From: Buttiauxella sp. B2
Lineage (GTDB): Bacteria; Pseudomonadota; Gammaproteobacteria; Enterobacterales; Enterobacteriaceae
NCBI RefSeq assembly: GCF_006376615.1
Contig: NZ_VEXQ01000004.1
Coordinates: 62,001 to 126,000, forward strand
Length of the DNA stretch: 64,000 nucleotides
Direction: 5' to 3'
Below are positions 9,320 to 17,327 of the stretch, one piece after another; position 1 is the first letter of the stretch, and the number at the start of each line of letters is the position of its first letter. Under the pieces are notes generated by a model. The model had not been told where the DNA came from and did not search any database. It saw only the letters and a program-made list of their open reading frames with translations. Position numbers and translations under genes: made by a program.

Positions 9320-10243
9320 ATGGACCCGCTTCGTGAAGTCAGAAATCGCTTACTCAATGGCTGGCAGTTATCCAAACTCTATACGTTTGAAGTTGCTGCG
9401 CGGCATCAATCCTTCGCCCTGGCGGCAGAAGAACTTTCACTAAGTTCGAGCGCGGTCAGCCACCGAATTAATCAGCTTGAGCAGGAGTTGGGGATCCAGT
9501 TATTTGTGCGTTCGCATCGCAAAGTGGAACTGACTCATGAAGGTAAGCGTGTTTTCTGGGCATTAAAATCTTCACTGGATACGCTCAACCAGGAAATTCT
9601 GGATATCAAAAACCAGGAGCTATCGGGTTTATTGACTATTTATTCGCGTCCTTCCATTGCTCAGTGTTGGCTGGTGCCCGTGCTGGGGGATTTTACGCGG
9701 CAATATCCTTCCATTTCACTGACCATTCTCACTGGCAACGACAACGTGAATTTACAGCGTGCAGGTGTTGATTTGGCGCTCTATTTTGACGATGAACCTT
9801 CATCGCACTTAACCCATCATTTTTTGATGGATGAAGCTATCTTGCCGGTTTGTAGCCCGGAATACGCACGGCGTTTTGAGTTAAAAAACAAACCCGCACA
9901 TTTGCGAAATTGCACGCTGCTGCATGACAGGCAGGCATGGAGTAACGATTCGGGTACCGACGAATGGCACAGTTGGGCGCAACACTTTTCAGTCAGTTTG
10001 CCCTCTTCATCAGGCATTGGATTCGATCGCTCAGATTTAGCGGTGATTGCCGCTGTAAACCAGGTGGGTGTGGCTATGGGGAGAAAAAGGTTGGTGCAAA
10101 AATGGTTGGATCGCGGTGATCTGGTCGCGCCTTTTGGCGAAAAGACATTGAAGTGCCATCAGCATTATTACGCCACCACGCTCCCGGGGCGGCAATGGCC
10201 AAAAATTGAAGCGTTTATTCAATGGCTGCAATCTCAGATTTGA
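9320..10243 (+). CDS. dsdC: DsdC, LysR-type activator of D-serine genes
   Basis: A 307-residue LysR-family regulator. The winged helix-turn-helix lies at about residues 20-80 (FEVAARHQSFALAAEELSLS, then SAVSHRINQLEQELG). The C-terminal two-lobed effector domain is of the type that binds D-serine in the family. E. coli DsdC is 311 residues. It is transcribed divergently from dsdX, the classic arrangement for a LysR activator and its target. The combination of divergent dsdXA and strong local similarity makes the assignment secure. Confidence 0.95.
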   Translation: MDPLREVRNRLLNGWQLSKLYTFEVAARHQSFALAAEELSLSSSAVSHRINQLEQELGIQLFVRSHRKVELTHEGKRVFWALKSSLDTLNQEILDIKNQELSGLLTIYSRPSIAQCWLVPVLGDFTRQYPSISLTILTGNDNVNLQRAGVDLALYFDDEPSSHLTHHFLMDEAILPVCSPEYARRFELKNKPAHLRNCTLLHDRQAWSNDSGTDEWHSWAQHFSVSLPSSSGIGFDRSDLAVIAAVNQVGVAMGRKRLVQKWLDRGDLVAPFGEKTLKCHQHYYATTLPGRQWPKIEAFIQWLQSQI

Positions 10244-10324
10244 TTTTGGTAGTGCAACACCTTCAATCACATTCCGAAAAAACGAGTTAGTTGTAACTTT
10301 CAGTTGAAGCGGCTCGTCAATTTA

Positions 10325-10359
10325 TGTATTTTTATGCAAATAAAGTGCATAAATAATTT
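10325..10359 (+). promoter_or_regulatory. tandem ARG boxes (ArgR operator)
   Basis: Two 14-base cores lie 7 bases apart, which equals two 18-bp ARG boxes separated by 3 bp. The cores are TGTATTTTTATGCA at 10325-10338 (12 of 14 positions fit TGAATWWWWATTCA) and a weaker TGCATAAATAATTT at 10346-10359. They sit immediately before the ribosome site of the following transporter gene. Seen by eye; ArgR binding is an inference. Confidence 0.6.
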
Positions 10360-10372
10360 AACGGAGCGCAAA

Positions 10373-11152
10373 ATGTTCAGGAAGTTTGCAAAATCAGTGG
10401 TTTTCGCCGGGTGTGTGGTTTCCGCCGTTCTTTCATCCGCTTATGCCGCACAACAAACCTATGTTGTGGGATCAGGTGGGACTTACCGCCCGTTTGAATT
10501 TGAAAACAGCCAGAAGCAACTGGAAGGTTTTGATATCGACATCATCAAAGCCATCGCTAAAGCAGAAGGTTTTGACATCAAACTGGTTAACACGCCATGG
10601 GAAGGTATTTTCGCCACGCTGAATTCCGGTGACCGCGACATCATCATTTCTGGCATCACAATCACCGATAAACGTAAAGCGATGGTCGATTTCTCGGCAC
10701 CCTATTTCCCAGCAGAGCAGTCCATCGTGGTGCCGAACGATTCCAAAGTAGATTCCGTTGACGCGCTCAAAGGCCTGAAAGTGGGCGTGGTGAACTCAAG
10801 CGCTGGCGACACTGTGGTTTCCGACACGCTAGGTAAAAACAGTACCGACATCAAACGTTTTGATAACACACCGTTGATGCTGCAAGAGCTGGCCGAAGAC
10901 GGTATTAATGCAGCAGTGGGCGATGTAGGCGTCGTGAAGTACTACATCAAATCCCATCCGGAAAAAGCGCTGAAAGCGGTTAAAGACAATAAATTTGAAC
11001 GCCAGTATTTCGGTATCGCAGTGGCGAAAGACAACCAGGAGCTGCTGGGTAAAATCAACGCAGGCCTGAAGAAAATCGTTGCTGACGGGACTTACGCAAA
11101 AATCTATTCCACCTGGTTTGATAGCAACGTTCCAACCCTCCCCGCTGAATAA
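10373..11152 (+). CDS. periplasmic amino-acid-binding protein of an ABC transporter
   Basis: A 259-residue family-3 solute-binding protein (GlnH/HisJ/ArtJ fold). A signal peptide runs to about residue 23 (cleavage after SSAYA). Mature-domain landmarks are YRPFEFENSQKQLEGFDIDI and ITITDKRKAMVDFSAPYF, which line the amino-acid alpha-carboxylate site. I chose the ATG at 10373, which has ACGGAGCG as its ribosome site and gives a clean signal peptide; an upstream in-frame start would run through the ARG boxes. It heads a three-gene ABC operon. The tandem ArgR boxes suggest arginine, ornithine or lysine as substrate, but specificity is not proven by sequence. Confidence 0.9.
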   Translation: MFRKFAKSVVFAGCVVSAVLSSAYAAQQTYVVGSGGTYRPFEFENSQKQLEGFDIDIIKAIAKAEGFDIKLVNTPWEGIFATLNSGDRDIIISGITITDKRKAMVDFSAPYFPAEQSIVVPNDSKVDSVDALKGLKVGVVNSSAGDTVVSDTLGKNSTDIKRFDNTPLMLQELAEDGINAAVGDVGVVKYYIKSHPEKALKAVKDNKFERQYFGIAVAKDNQELLGKINAGLKKIVADGTYAKIYSTWFDSNVPTLPAE

Positions 11153-11165
11153 TTTCGTATGACTT

Positions 11166-11182
11166 GGGGCCGTTTCGGCCCC
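11166..11182 (+). repeat. hairpin between binding-protein and permease genes
   Basis: A perfect GGGGCCG-TTT-CGGCCCC hairpin without a T tract follows the binding-protein gene. Hairpins in this position commonly protect the upstream message and give the binding protein higher expression than the membrane subunits. Confidence 0.6.
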
Positions 11183-11195
11183 AACAAGGACAGGT

Positions 11196-11960
11196 ATGAC
11201 CGGATTTCGCTGGGAGATAATCTCAGAATACGCGCCCCTTTTTATGCAGGGCGCGCTCATGACCATCAAGTGCACCATCATTTGCGTTATTTTAGGTACG
11301 ACCTGGGGCTTGCTGCTCGGGTTGGGTCGTATGGCTCACGCCGAAGATGGCCCATGGAAACATGTATTGCGCTTTGCCGTGCAGTGGCCGGTGCGCGTTT
11401 ACGTGAGTGCATTCCGTGGCACACCGCTGTTTGTACAAATTATGGTGGTTCACTTCGCACTGGTGCCACTGTTTATCAACCCGCGAGATGGCATGTTGGT
11501 GACTAGTGGGTTGATGTCGACAGATTTTGCCCGCGAACTCCGCTCTGAATACGGCGCGTTTCTCTCATGCGTAGTGGCGATTACGCTTAACGCGGGGGCT
11601 TACGTTTCGGAAATCTTCCGTGCGGGCATTCAGTCTATCGACAAAGGCCAAATGGAAGCTTCCCGTGCGCTGGGTATGGGTTGGGGCAAAACGATGCGTA
11701 AAGTGATTTTGCCGCAGGCGTTCCGCCGCATTCTGCCGCCGCTGGGCAATAACGCTATTGCCATTGTAAAAGATTCCTCGCTAGCTTCGGCGATTGGTCT
11801 GGCTGACCTGGTTTACGCAGCACGTACCGTTTCGGGCGCTTATGCTACCTATTGGGAACCGTACCTGACGATTTCACTGGTTTACTGGGTGCTGACGTTC
11901 ATGCTTTCGCTGATGGTACAACACATGGAAAAGAGGTTTGGCAAAAGTGATTCACGTTAA
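11196..11960 (+). CDS. amino-acid ABC transporter permease
   Basis: A 254-residue inner-membrane subunit of the His/Glu/Gln/Arg (HisM/GlnP) family. About five membrane helices are visible. The conserved EAA loop that contacts the ATPase is [20 protein letters not shown] at about residues 155-175, followed by [12 protein letters not shown]. Only one permease gene is present, so a homodimeric channel is expected. It overlaps the start of the ATPase gene by about 23 bases, indicating translational coupling. Together with its neighbours it imports a polar or basic amino acid. Confidence 0.9.
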   Translation: MTGFRWEIISEYAPLFMQGALMTIKCTIICVILGTTWGLLLGLGRMAHAEDGPWKHVLRFAVQWPVRVYVSAFRGTPLFVQIMVVHFALVPLFINPRDGMLVTSGLMSTDFARELRSEYGAFLSCVVAITLNAGAYVSEIFRAGIQSIDKGQMEASRALGMGWGKTMRKVILPQAFRRILPPLGNNAIAIVKDSSLASAIGLADLVYAARTVSGAYATYWEPYLTISLVYWVLTFMLSLMVQHMEKRFGKSDSR

Positions 11961-12669
11961 GGATTTACAGAAACAGTTCGGTAAAACCCATGTCCTGCGT
12001 GGCATTTCATGTGATGTCGCGCCGCAGGAAGTCGTGTGTGTGATTGGCCCATCTGGCTCCGGTAAAAGTACCTTTCTGCGCTGTTTAAACGCGCTAGAAA
12101 AGCCAGATGGCGGTGAAGTTTTGGTGAACGGTTTTGCGGTTCACGATCCGAAAACCAACCTGAATACGCTGCGTGCTGGCGTGGGCATGGTGTTCCAGCG
12201 CTTTAACTTATTCCCGCATATGACGGTACTTGAAAACCTGACGATGGCACCAATGTCGCTTAAAGGTTTGTCGAAAGCCGAAGCCGTAACGCGCGCGGAA
12301 AAACTGCTGCAAAAAGTTGGTCTGATAGACAAAATCGATGCCTGGCCGTCGAGTCTTTCTGGGGGGCAACAGCAGCGAGTTGCGATTGCCCGAGCGTTGG
12401 CAATGGAACCGTCGATCATTTTGTTTGATGAGCCGACTTCTGCCTTAGACCCGGAGCTGGTGGGTGAAGTGTTGGCAGTAATGAAGCAGCTGGCACTGGA
12501 AGGCATGACGATGGTTATCGTGACGCACGAAATGGGTTTTGCCCGTGAAGTCGCTGACCGCGTGGTGTTTATAGACCAGGGCGTGATTCAGGAACAGGGA
12601 CCACCGTCGCAGCTATTCAGTAACCCGACCAACCCACGTACTAAAGAGTTTTTGAGTAAGGTGCTTTAG
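11938..12669 (+). CDS. amino-acid ABC transporter ATP-binding protein
   Basis: A 243-residue GlnQ/HisP-type ATPase. The Walker A motif is GPSGSGKST at about residues 36-44, the signature is LSGGQQQR near 140, Walker B is [12 protein letters not shown] near 160 and the H-loop is VTHE near 200. The start is a TTG at 11938, preceded by AAGAGG inside the permease gene. A GTG at 11947 is an alternative. The C terminus ([13 protein letters not shown]) is typical of the polar amino-acid family. It is the last gene of the operon and ends just before a strong terminator. Confidence 0.92.
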   Translation: MAKVIHVKDLQKQFGKTHVLRGISCDVAPQEVVCVIGPSGSGKSTFLRCLNALEKPDGGEVLVNGFAVHDPKTNLNTLRAGVGMVFQRFNLFPHMTVLENLTMAPMSLKGLSKAEAVTRAEKLLQKVGLIDKIDAWPSSLSGGQQQRVAIARALAMEPSIILFDEPTSALDPELVGEVLAVMKQLALEGMTMVIVTHEMGFAREVADRVVFIDQGVIQEQGPPSQLFSNPTNPRTKEFLSKVL

Positions 12670-12681
12670 CCCTGTACACCC

Positions 12682-12716
12682 CCTTCATCCTCTCCCTTTT
12701 AGGGAGAGGATGAAGG
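12682..12716. terminator. 16-bp perfect hairpin between convergent genes
   Basis: CCTTCATCCTCTCCCT pairs perfectly with its complement at 12701-12716 around a 3-base TTT loop. It sits between the ABC operon and emrD, which converge, so it probably terminates both. The CTCTCCC/GGGAGAG core resembles hairpins found elsewhere in this window (38758, 40786). Confidence 0.75.
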
Positions 12717-12722
12717 TAAAAA

Positions 12723-13907
12723 TTAAACCGCTTCTTCATACTGCTGAAACTTATGCGACAGCGGCAGCCAGCAGAATAAAATCAACACGCCCATTGCCGT
12801 CATCAACATACCTAAGCTGAATTGCCCGGTTTGCGGCAGCAACGCGGAAAACCAGGCCATCGCCCCTGAACCAATATTTTGCAGCCCGCCAACCAACGCG
12901 CCCGCAGTACCTGCAAGGAACGGAAACGGTTCCATTGCACCGCTGGTTGCCAGTGGGAACAGCATTCCGGCACCGAAGAAAAACAGCGCGGCAGGCACCA
13001 GAAGGGTCCAGATATTCATCACGCCGAACCAACCTGGGATCCACATTAAAATGCCAGCAAACAGGCAACTCAACACAGCCTGCCACATCAGCGATGAAAA
13101 CCGTACGCTCTGGCGGGCGGCATACCAGGAACCAAAGAACGCCGCAGGAATTGGCAGAATAAACAGAATACTCACCACCACGCCATTTAGCCCCAGCACG
13201 CCGCCCATCAACACACCGGAGCAGGCTTCAAACACCGCAACGCCCGCAAGCCCGCCGACCAACATCAGCAAATAGCAGTTAAATGAACCATTGCCGAGCA
13301 ATGTTTTATAGCTCGCCACCAGACGCTGAGGTTTAGCCTGGACCGGGCGAGTTTCCGGCAGCCAGCGCAGCATGCAGAAGGCTACAATGGCACACAGCAC
13401 CAGCAGGAAACCGTAACAAGCACGCCAGCCCCATACTGAATCGAGCATCCCGCCAATCACCGGAGCCAGCAGTGGGCTGACCAAAATCCCCATATTCAAC
13501 AAACTATTGGCATAACGAAGCGATGTGCCTTCGTAAAGGTCGCGTGGCATGGTTCGCGCCATCACGCCTGCAACGCCGGTTCCCATTCCCTGTAACGCAC
13601 TGGCAATTACCAGCGCCGACAGGCTCGTGGTAAACAGCGCCCAAATTGTGGCGAGAATAAAAATGCTCATACCCGCCAGAATCACCGGACGGCGGCCAAT
13701 GCGGTCTGAAATCGGCCCGTAGAAAAGTTGCGATATGCCGTAGGTCAGCAGATAGGCGGCCATCACACTCTGAATTGCGCCACTGCGCACACCAAAGTCG
13801 TGAGCCATATCAGGAATCGAGGGAATATAAATGGTTTGCGTCATCTGCCCGACGGCAACCAGCAAAATTAACATCATCAACAGATGAATATGGGCTAATT
13901 TTTTCAT
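12723..13907 (-). CDS. emrD: EmrD, multidrug efflux MFS transporter
   Basis: A 394-residue major-facilitator drug/proton antiporter (DHA1, 12 membrane helices). It matches E. coli EmrD closely along its whole length, for example the opening QMTQTIYIPSIPDMAHDFGV and the conserved MFS loop GPISDRIGRRPVIL between helices 2 and 3. The antiporter motif C region is near LLNMGILVSPLLAPVIGGML. In E. coli it exports amphipathic compounds and contributes to uncoupler resistance. It lies downstream of tisB in the same orientation, the same neighbourhood as E. coli. Confidence 0.95.
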   Translation of the reverse strand: MKKLAHIHLLMMLILLVAVGQMTQTIYIPSIPDMAHDFGVRSGAIQSVMAAYLLTYGISQLFYGPISDRIGRRPVILAGMSIFILATIWALFTTSLSALVIASALQGMGTGVAGVMARTMPRDLYEGTSLRYANSLLNMGILVSPLLAPVIGGMLDSVWGWRACYGFLLVLCAIVAFCMLRWLPETRPVQAKPQRLVASYKTLLGNGSFNCYLLMLVGGLAGVAVFEACSGVLMGGVLGLNGVVVSILFILPIPAAFFGSWYAARQSVRFSSLMWQAVLSCLFAGILMWIPGWFGVMNIWTLLVPAALFFFGAGMLFPLATSGAMEPFPFLAGTAGALVGGLQNIGSGAMAWFSALLPQTGQFSLGMLMTAMGVLILFCWLPLSHKFQQYEEAV

Positions 13908-14105
13908 TTTCTCAGGTGTGTTGTAGGGATTTAGATGCCAATCGTCAGTGTATAAAACTGACTACGCCAAAAAATCGAGAGGAATCTACCATATCCAGAG
14001 AGGTAACCCTATGGCGTAATGCTTTTTGATCGAGGGATAAAATGGCAGCATGTAAAGCATGATCGGCAATTTTTGTTGCCAGCGAAACGGCAGTAGCGGT
14101 TTATT

Positions 14106-14133
14106 AAAGGAAGGCGGTTTCCCGCCTTCCTTT
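14106..14133 (-). terminator. terminator of tisB message
   Basis: The inverted repeat AAAGGAAGGCGG/CCGCCTTCCTTT lies about 22 bases beyond the tisB stop on the minus strand and is followed by TTTAAT in that direction. Confidence 0.75.
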
Positions 14134-14155
14134 GGTACGACTTAAAGAAGATGAA

Positions 14156-14245
14156 TTACCTGAAGTATTTCATGGCGACTTCAAGCAGTTGCAACAACGC
14201 AACCATGAGTTTCAGAAACAAAATAGCCAGTTCCATCAATCCCAT
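14156..14245 (-). CDS. tisB: TisB, SOS-induced membrane toxin of a type I TA system
   Basis: A 29-codon gene on the minus strand, too short for routine ORF calling. The peptide reads MGLMELAILFLKLMVALLQL then LEVAMKYFR, an amphipathic hydrophobic helix. It has exactly the length of E. coli TisB (29 residues) and shares spaced LxxAILxLKLxVAxLQLL identities. E. coli TisB inserts into the inner membrane, collapses proton motive force and promotes persistence after DNA damage. An AGGAGA ribosome site lies 8 bases upstream. The gene sits upstream of and parallel to emrD as in E. coli, with a LexA box and an istR-like antisense gene further upstream. Confidence 0.9.
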   Translation of the reverse strand: MGLMELAILFLKLMVALLQLLEVAMKYFR

Positions 14246-14315
14246 ACGTTTTCTCCTGTGGCCAGGAGCACTTTCAACGTACGCGCCTTTCCGCTGCCTG
14301 TAGTCCGCTGAATTT

Positions 14316-14335
14316 GTTGATATTTCTAGATGTGC
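14316..14335 (-). promoter_or_regulatory. IstR pairing site in the tisB leader
   Basis: On the plus strand this reads GTTGATATTTCTAGATGTGC. The predicted IstR RNA (14570-14589) begins with the same 20 bases bar one A-to-G change, which would still pair as G-U. The tisB leader RNA is therefore complementary to the IstR 5' end. The site lies 71-90 bases upstream of the tisB ATG, comparable to the ribosome standby site targeted by IstR-1 in E. coli. Confidence 0.85.
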
Positions 14336-14446
14336 TCTCTGAGGTTAAGGCACTGACGGCACCACCCGTTTCAGCCAGGACTTGTATTTCGCGGCGGATT
14401 GCGGCCTCAAGTCACATCTCTATCAACATCATCAGTATACTCATTA

Positions 14447-14466
14447 TGCTGTATAAATAAACAGTA
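14447..14466. promoter_or_regulatory. LexA (SOS) box between tisB and istR
   Basis: TGCTGTATAAATAAACAGTA contains the CTGT-N8-ACAG core of the LexA operator (14449-14464) with an AT-rich centre. A TATACT-type -10 for the tisB transcript lies just beyond it on the minus strand (14434-14439). A perfect TATAAT for a plus-strand IstR-2-type transcript overlaps its right end (14465-14470). Both would be repressed by LexA. Confidence 0.88.
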
Positions 14467-14569
14467 TAATGATGAAAGTGCGAACAACTTCGCAAGCAGA
14501 ATATTTATGATTTGCTCACAATAGCAGCAAGTATTTGCACCGCTGTGGGTTTCGTCGTATATTTTGGGG

Positions 14570-14650
14570 GTTGATGTTTCTAGATGTGCAATGCAGAAAC
14601 CGGCACTTTGCAGTAAAACAAAAGACCTCGCCTCACCAGCGGGGTTTTTT
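14570..14650 (+). ncRNA. istR: IstR-1-like antisense sRNA (antitoxin of tisB)
   Basis: A predicted sRNA of about 81 nt starts at GTTGATG (14570). It is preceded by a TATATT -10 (14558-14563) and TTGCAC -35 (14535-14540) with 17-base spacing. It ends in a CCTCGC/GCGGGG stem with a six-T run (14645-14650). E. coli IstR-1 is about 75 nt, also begins with GUUGA and pairs with the tisAB leader to block ribosome standby. The first 20 bases match the tisB leader target. A longer LexA-controlled IstR-2 form starting near 14477 is likely. The orientation is divergent from tisB, as in E. coli. Confidence 0.85.
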
Positions 14651-14732
14651 GTTTTTGTGCCTGCCTCGCAGAAACTGCACATCGTTCGCTGTATATAAAT
14701 TGGATATTAAATTTTCTGAACAGGAGCATTGA

Positions 14733-15368
14733 ATGCACGGACCCGATCCTAAAAATAAGCATCCAATGGAAGGTTTTCCGCAGGTTTGTTTTATTAAAAA
14801 TACGATCACCAATCCGAACATCATCGTCGGCGATTACACCTATTATGATGATCTGCAAGATTCAGAAAATTTTGAGCGCAATGTGCTCTATCACTTCCCC
14901 TTTCTTGGCGACAAACTGATCATTGGCAAATTCTGCGCCATCGCTAGAGGTGTACAGTTCATTATGAATGGCGCGAACCATAAGCTTTCCGGCATTTCTA
15001 CTTATCCGTTTCAAATATTTGGCAATGGCTGGGAACAGGTCATGCCCGCGCCGGATGACTTGCCCTACAAAGGCGACACGGTGATTGGCAATGACGTGTG
15101 GATTGGCTACGAAGCGCTGATTATGCCGGGCGTGAAAATTGGCAATGGTGCAATCATCTCTTCCCGAGCGGTAGTCACAGCTGATGTACCGGCTTACAGT
15201 ATTGTGGGTGGCAACCCAGCGAAAGTGATTAAGACGCGCTTCCCGCAGCAAGATATTGAAGGGCTAGAAGCATTAGCCTGGTGGGACTGGCCGGTCGAAA
15301 AAATTAGCCAGCATCTGAAAGATATCGTTTCAGGAGATATTTCGAGTTTATTGGAAAAAGGGCGCTGA
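14733..15368 (+). CDS. Vat/CatB-family xenobiotic O-acetyltransferase
   Basis: A 211-residue hexapeptide-repeat (left-handed beta-helix) acetyltransferase. It matches the streptogramin A acetyltransferase (Vat) subfamily: [20 protein letters not shown] carries the catalytic-type histidine, followed by [20 protein letters not shown] and the C-terminal [14 protein letters not shown] signature of xenobiotic acetyltransferases. The trimeric enzyme would use acetyl-CoA. Chromosomal homologues in enterobacteria have no proven drug substrate, and streptogramin resistance would be hard to see in a Gram-negative. The ribosome site ACAGGAGC precedes the ATG. In E. coli ilvBN occupies this side of the tisB locus, so the gene marks a backbone difference. 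Confidence 0.88.
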   Translation: MHGPDPKNKHPMEGFPQVCFIKNTITNPNIIVGDYTYYDDLQDSENFERNVLYHFPFLGDKLIIGKFCAIARGVQFIMNGANHKLSGISTYPFQIFGNGWEQVMPAPDDLPYKGDTVIGNDVWIGYEALIMPGVKIGNGAIISSRAVVTADVPAYSIVGGNPAKVIKTRFPQQDIEGLEALAWWDWPVEKISQHLKDIVSGDISSLLEKGR

Positions 15369-15384
15369 ATTGCCAGCCGTTGCG

Positions 15385-15681
15385 CTAATTAAAATAGCCG
15401 TGTGGAACTGACTGCCCAAAACCATCGCCGCTGTCGGTGCTGTTATCCATGCGTCCTCTGGCTTCCAACCTATCCGCGCGCATTTGCTCACTTATTGCCC
15501 GACGCTGTTCTGTGGTTAAATTTTCGCGGTTGTAGTAGGGATCAGGGTGTTGTGTGCGGATAAACGCGTCGTCTGCTTCAGATGGGCTATGTGTGCGATG
15601 CCCGTCGTAACCTGAGGTATCCGAAGAACAGCCGGAAATAGCGAGCGGGATAAGCAACATCAGAGCATATTTGTAAGCCAT
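15385..15681 (-). CDS. small lipoprotein of unknown function
   Basis: A 98-residue protein starting MAYKYALMLLIPLAISGCSS: a short signal peptide with lipobox ISGC, so the mature protein begins at a lipidated Cys at about residue 18. The remainder is hydrophilic and Asp/Arg-rich (HPDPYYNRENLTTEQRRAISEQ) with no membrane segment. I set the start at 15681 because it gives a canonical lipoprotein leader; the frame is open upstream to 15762. I do not recognise the family. It converges on the acetyltransferase gene with a 16-base gap. Confidence 0.7.
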   Translation of the reverse strand: MAYKYALMLLIPLAISGCSSDTSGYDGHRTHSPSEADDAFIRTQHPDPYYNRENLTTEQRRAISEQMRADRLEARGRMDNSTDSGDGFGQSVPHGYFN

Positions 15682-15881
15682 ATTTCTTCCTGAAACAGCG
15701 CGATTGAAGACGGTGAATATGCAGCGTAGCACGGAAAATATTCCTGCGACTGTATGCCGCAACTCAATTCGACGAAATGTTTAAACACACTCTTTCCAAC
15801 CACTTTTCTCGCGAGCTTTCATTTGCGGATTACCCTTAATGAGCTTGCTAATCATTCGTGAACTGAATCCTGGAGAGAAAC

Positions 15882-16496
15882 ATGATTAAGCATCGTTTTT
15901 CCGCCTTGTTACTGAGCGCGCTGTTGCTGAGCGTTGGGGCCATGGCTGCACCTGATAATGTGATTAAACCGACACGCGGCACCATTGATGCCGTGACTAG
16001 CAATTCGCTCGAAATCACCACGCGGCAGGGTGAAAAGCTTTCTGTTGGGCTTACAGACAGCACGAAAGTGAATAGCGTCAGCCAGGCGAAAATGAGTGAC
16101 ATCAAGCCTGATAGTTTTATTGGAACCGCGGCTGTAGTGCAGTCTGATGGCACGCTAAAAGCGCTGGAAGTTCATGTGTTTGCACCAAGCCTGCGTGGCT
16201 CTGGTGAAGGGTTCAACCCCTTTGAGTCGGCTGATGGCAACGTGAACACCATGACCAACGGTACTGTCGGTAAACTGGTGAACAGCAAGGGCCGTACCAT
16301 GACAGTGAAGGTTAAAGACCAGGAGAAAACGGTGATCGTGCCGGATGACGTACCGGTGGTGCTGATTACCCCAGGTGATAAATCGCTATTGAAGGCGGGA
16401 GCTAAAGTCGTGCTGCACACGGTGAAAGACGATAACGGCAAACTGGTCGCCCGCGGTGTTTCGGTTGGCAAAGACGGATTGACGCCGCCGATGTGA
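15882..16496 (+). CDS. secreted protein with two DUF5666-like domains
   Basis: A 204-residue exported protein. A signal peptide of about 22 residues (cleaving after GAMA) is followed by two similar beta-rich units. The first is about residues 30-95 (TRGTIDAVTSNSLEITTRQG ... GTAAVVQSDGTLKALEVHVF). The second is about 115-200 (TNGTVGKLVNSKGRTMTVKV ... GAKVVLHTVKDDNGKLVARG). Both fit the pattern of DUF5666, an OB-like periplasmic domain of unknown role. AGAGAAACATG carries the ribosome site. It is monocistronic between a divergent lipoprotein and an AT-rich gap. I infer a periplasmic location and no enzymatic activity. Confidence 0.7.
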   Translation: MIKHRFSALLLSALLLSVGAMAAPDNVIKPTRGTIDAVTSNSLEITTRQGEKLSVGLTDSTKVNSVSQAKMSDIKPDSFIGTAAVVQSDGTLKALEVHVFAPSLRGSGEGFNPFESADGNVNTMTNGTVGKLVNSKGRTMTVKVKDQEKTVIVPDDVPVVLITPGDKSLLKAGAKVVLHTVKDDNGKLVARGVSVGKDGLTPPM

Positions 16497-16858
16497 GTTT
16501 TGAACGCTGACTAATGGTTGTTTTATTATTAGCTAAATCATGAGCTAATATAATTATTAGTAGGTATTTATGGGGTGCTATAGTCTTTTTTGTAATATTT
16601 ATTGTTTTTTAATATTTATTGATAATAAAATTTATAGTTGTAGCAAGTTAGGTTTATTTATAGATAAAGATTGGGGGTAATTAGCATAACTACAAATGAA
16701 CTTTTAATTAGATATAGATAATATTACTAATGAAGGGTGTCATCCTGGTAAGTAGCTTCAGACATTATGCAATTAAAATTGCATATATCCTATTTGGATG
16801 CACTGATAATTTCTCCTGGTATGCTATTTGACCGGTAATTGAAGCGCTGCTAACAAAA
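16497..16858. other. AT-rich gene-free stretch next to selC
   Basis: About 360 bases without a credible gene, visibly far richer in A and T than its surroundings. It contains a palindrome ATGCAATTAAAATTGCAT near 16768. It abuts the 3' end of selC, a well-known integration site for genomic islands in enterobacteria, but no integrase or duplicated tRNA end is present. It could be a scar of a lost island or simply H-NS-type DNA. Confidence 0.5.
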
Positions 16859-16953
16859 TGGCGGAAGATCACAGGAGTTGAACCTGCCCGGCACCGCTGG
16901 CGGCACCAACTGGATTTGAAGTCCAGCCGCCTCACCGGAGACGACGATCTTCC
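16859..16953 (-). tRNA. selC: tRNA-Sec (selenocysteine, anticodon UCA)
   Basis: A 95-nt gene on the minus strand from GGAAGATCGTCGTCTCCGG to the encoded CCA end. The long 8-bp acceptor stem, extended variable arm (GCCGCCAGCGGTGCCGG region) and TCA anticodon (complement at 16917-16919) identify selenocysteine tRNA. Serine charged on it is converted to selenocysteine by SelA for insertion at UGA by SelB. The selenoprotein gene fdoG lies only about 7 kb away in this window. Confidence 0.97.
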
Positions 16954-17040
16954 TAGCCTCGATTGCTACATGGAGGCGGTGCGCAGTATACCGAGTTTTT
17001 TGCGCTTACCAAACAATGCTTTCCCGTTTCCCCAATGATT

Positions 17041-17200
17041 CCTCCAATACTATTAGCCGGATCAATTAAATCGTTCACAAACCACTCGTTTAGCAAATCT
17101 TAGCCTGCAAAGAGAGCGACTCCGCTCACACTTATCAAGAAACGTAATCTGATAACCAGAAATTAGAATTCCGACCTTTCTCCTGATGCTTTACAACCGT
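17041..17200. other. gene-free stretch between selC and the palindromic element
   Basis: No credible coding frame, terminator or operator could be identified. It presumably carries the selC promoter. In E. coli the xyloside transporter gene yicJ lies upstream of yicI; it is absent here. Confidence 0.4.
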
Positions 17201-17327
17201 TATGCCCGTCCTCATTCGAGCTGCATCTTAGTTGGCTGCACTCACTCACCCGAATCACTTACCTATGTAAGCTTATCGGGAATCGTTCATTTGCCGCCGC
17301 GATGCAGGTCGAATGAGTTAGGGCATA
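17201..17327. repeat. ERIC-like 127-bp imperfect palindrome
   Basis: The element starts TATGCCCGTCCTCATTCGA and ends in the near-complement of that sequence (17301-17327). Its centre contains CACTTACCTATGTAAGCTTA flanked by CACCCGA and TCGGGA. Its length (127 bp) and core (CACTTAC...GTAAGC) resemble the ERIC/IRU palindromes of enterobacteria. It is intergenic, between selC and yicI. Confidence 0.7.

Noticed and set aside
16859-17200. Possible genomic island or integrase at selC
   Set aside because: No integrase, no second copy of the tRNA 3' end and no mobility gene on either side, so only a possible scar is reported.
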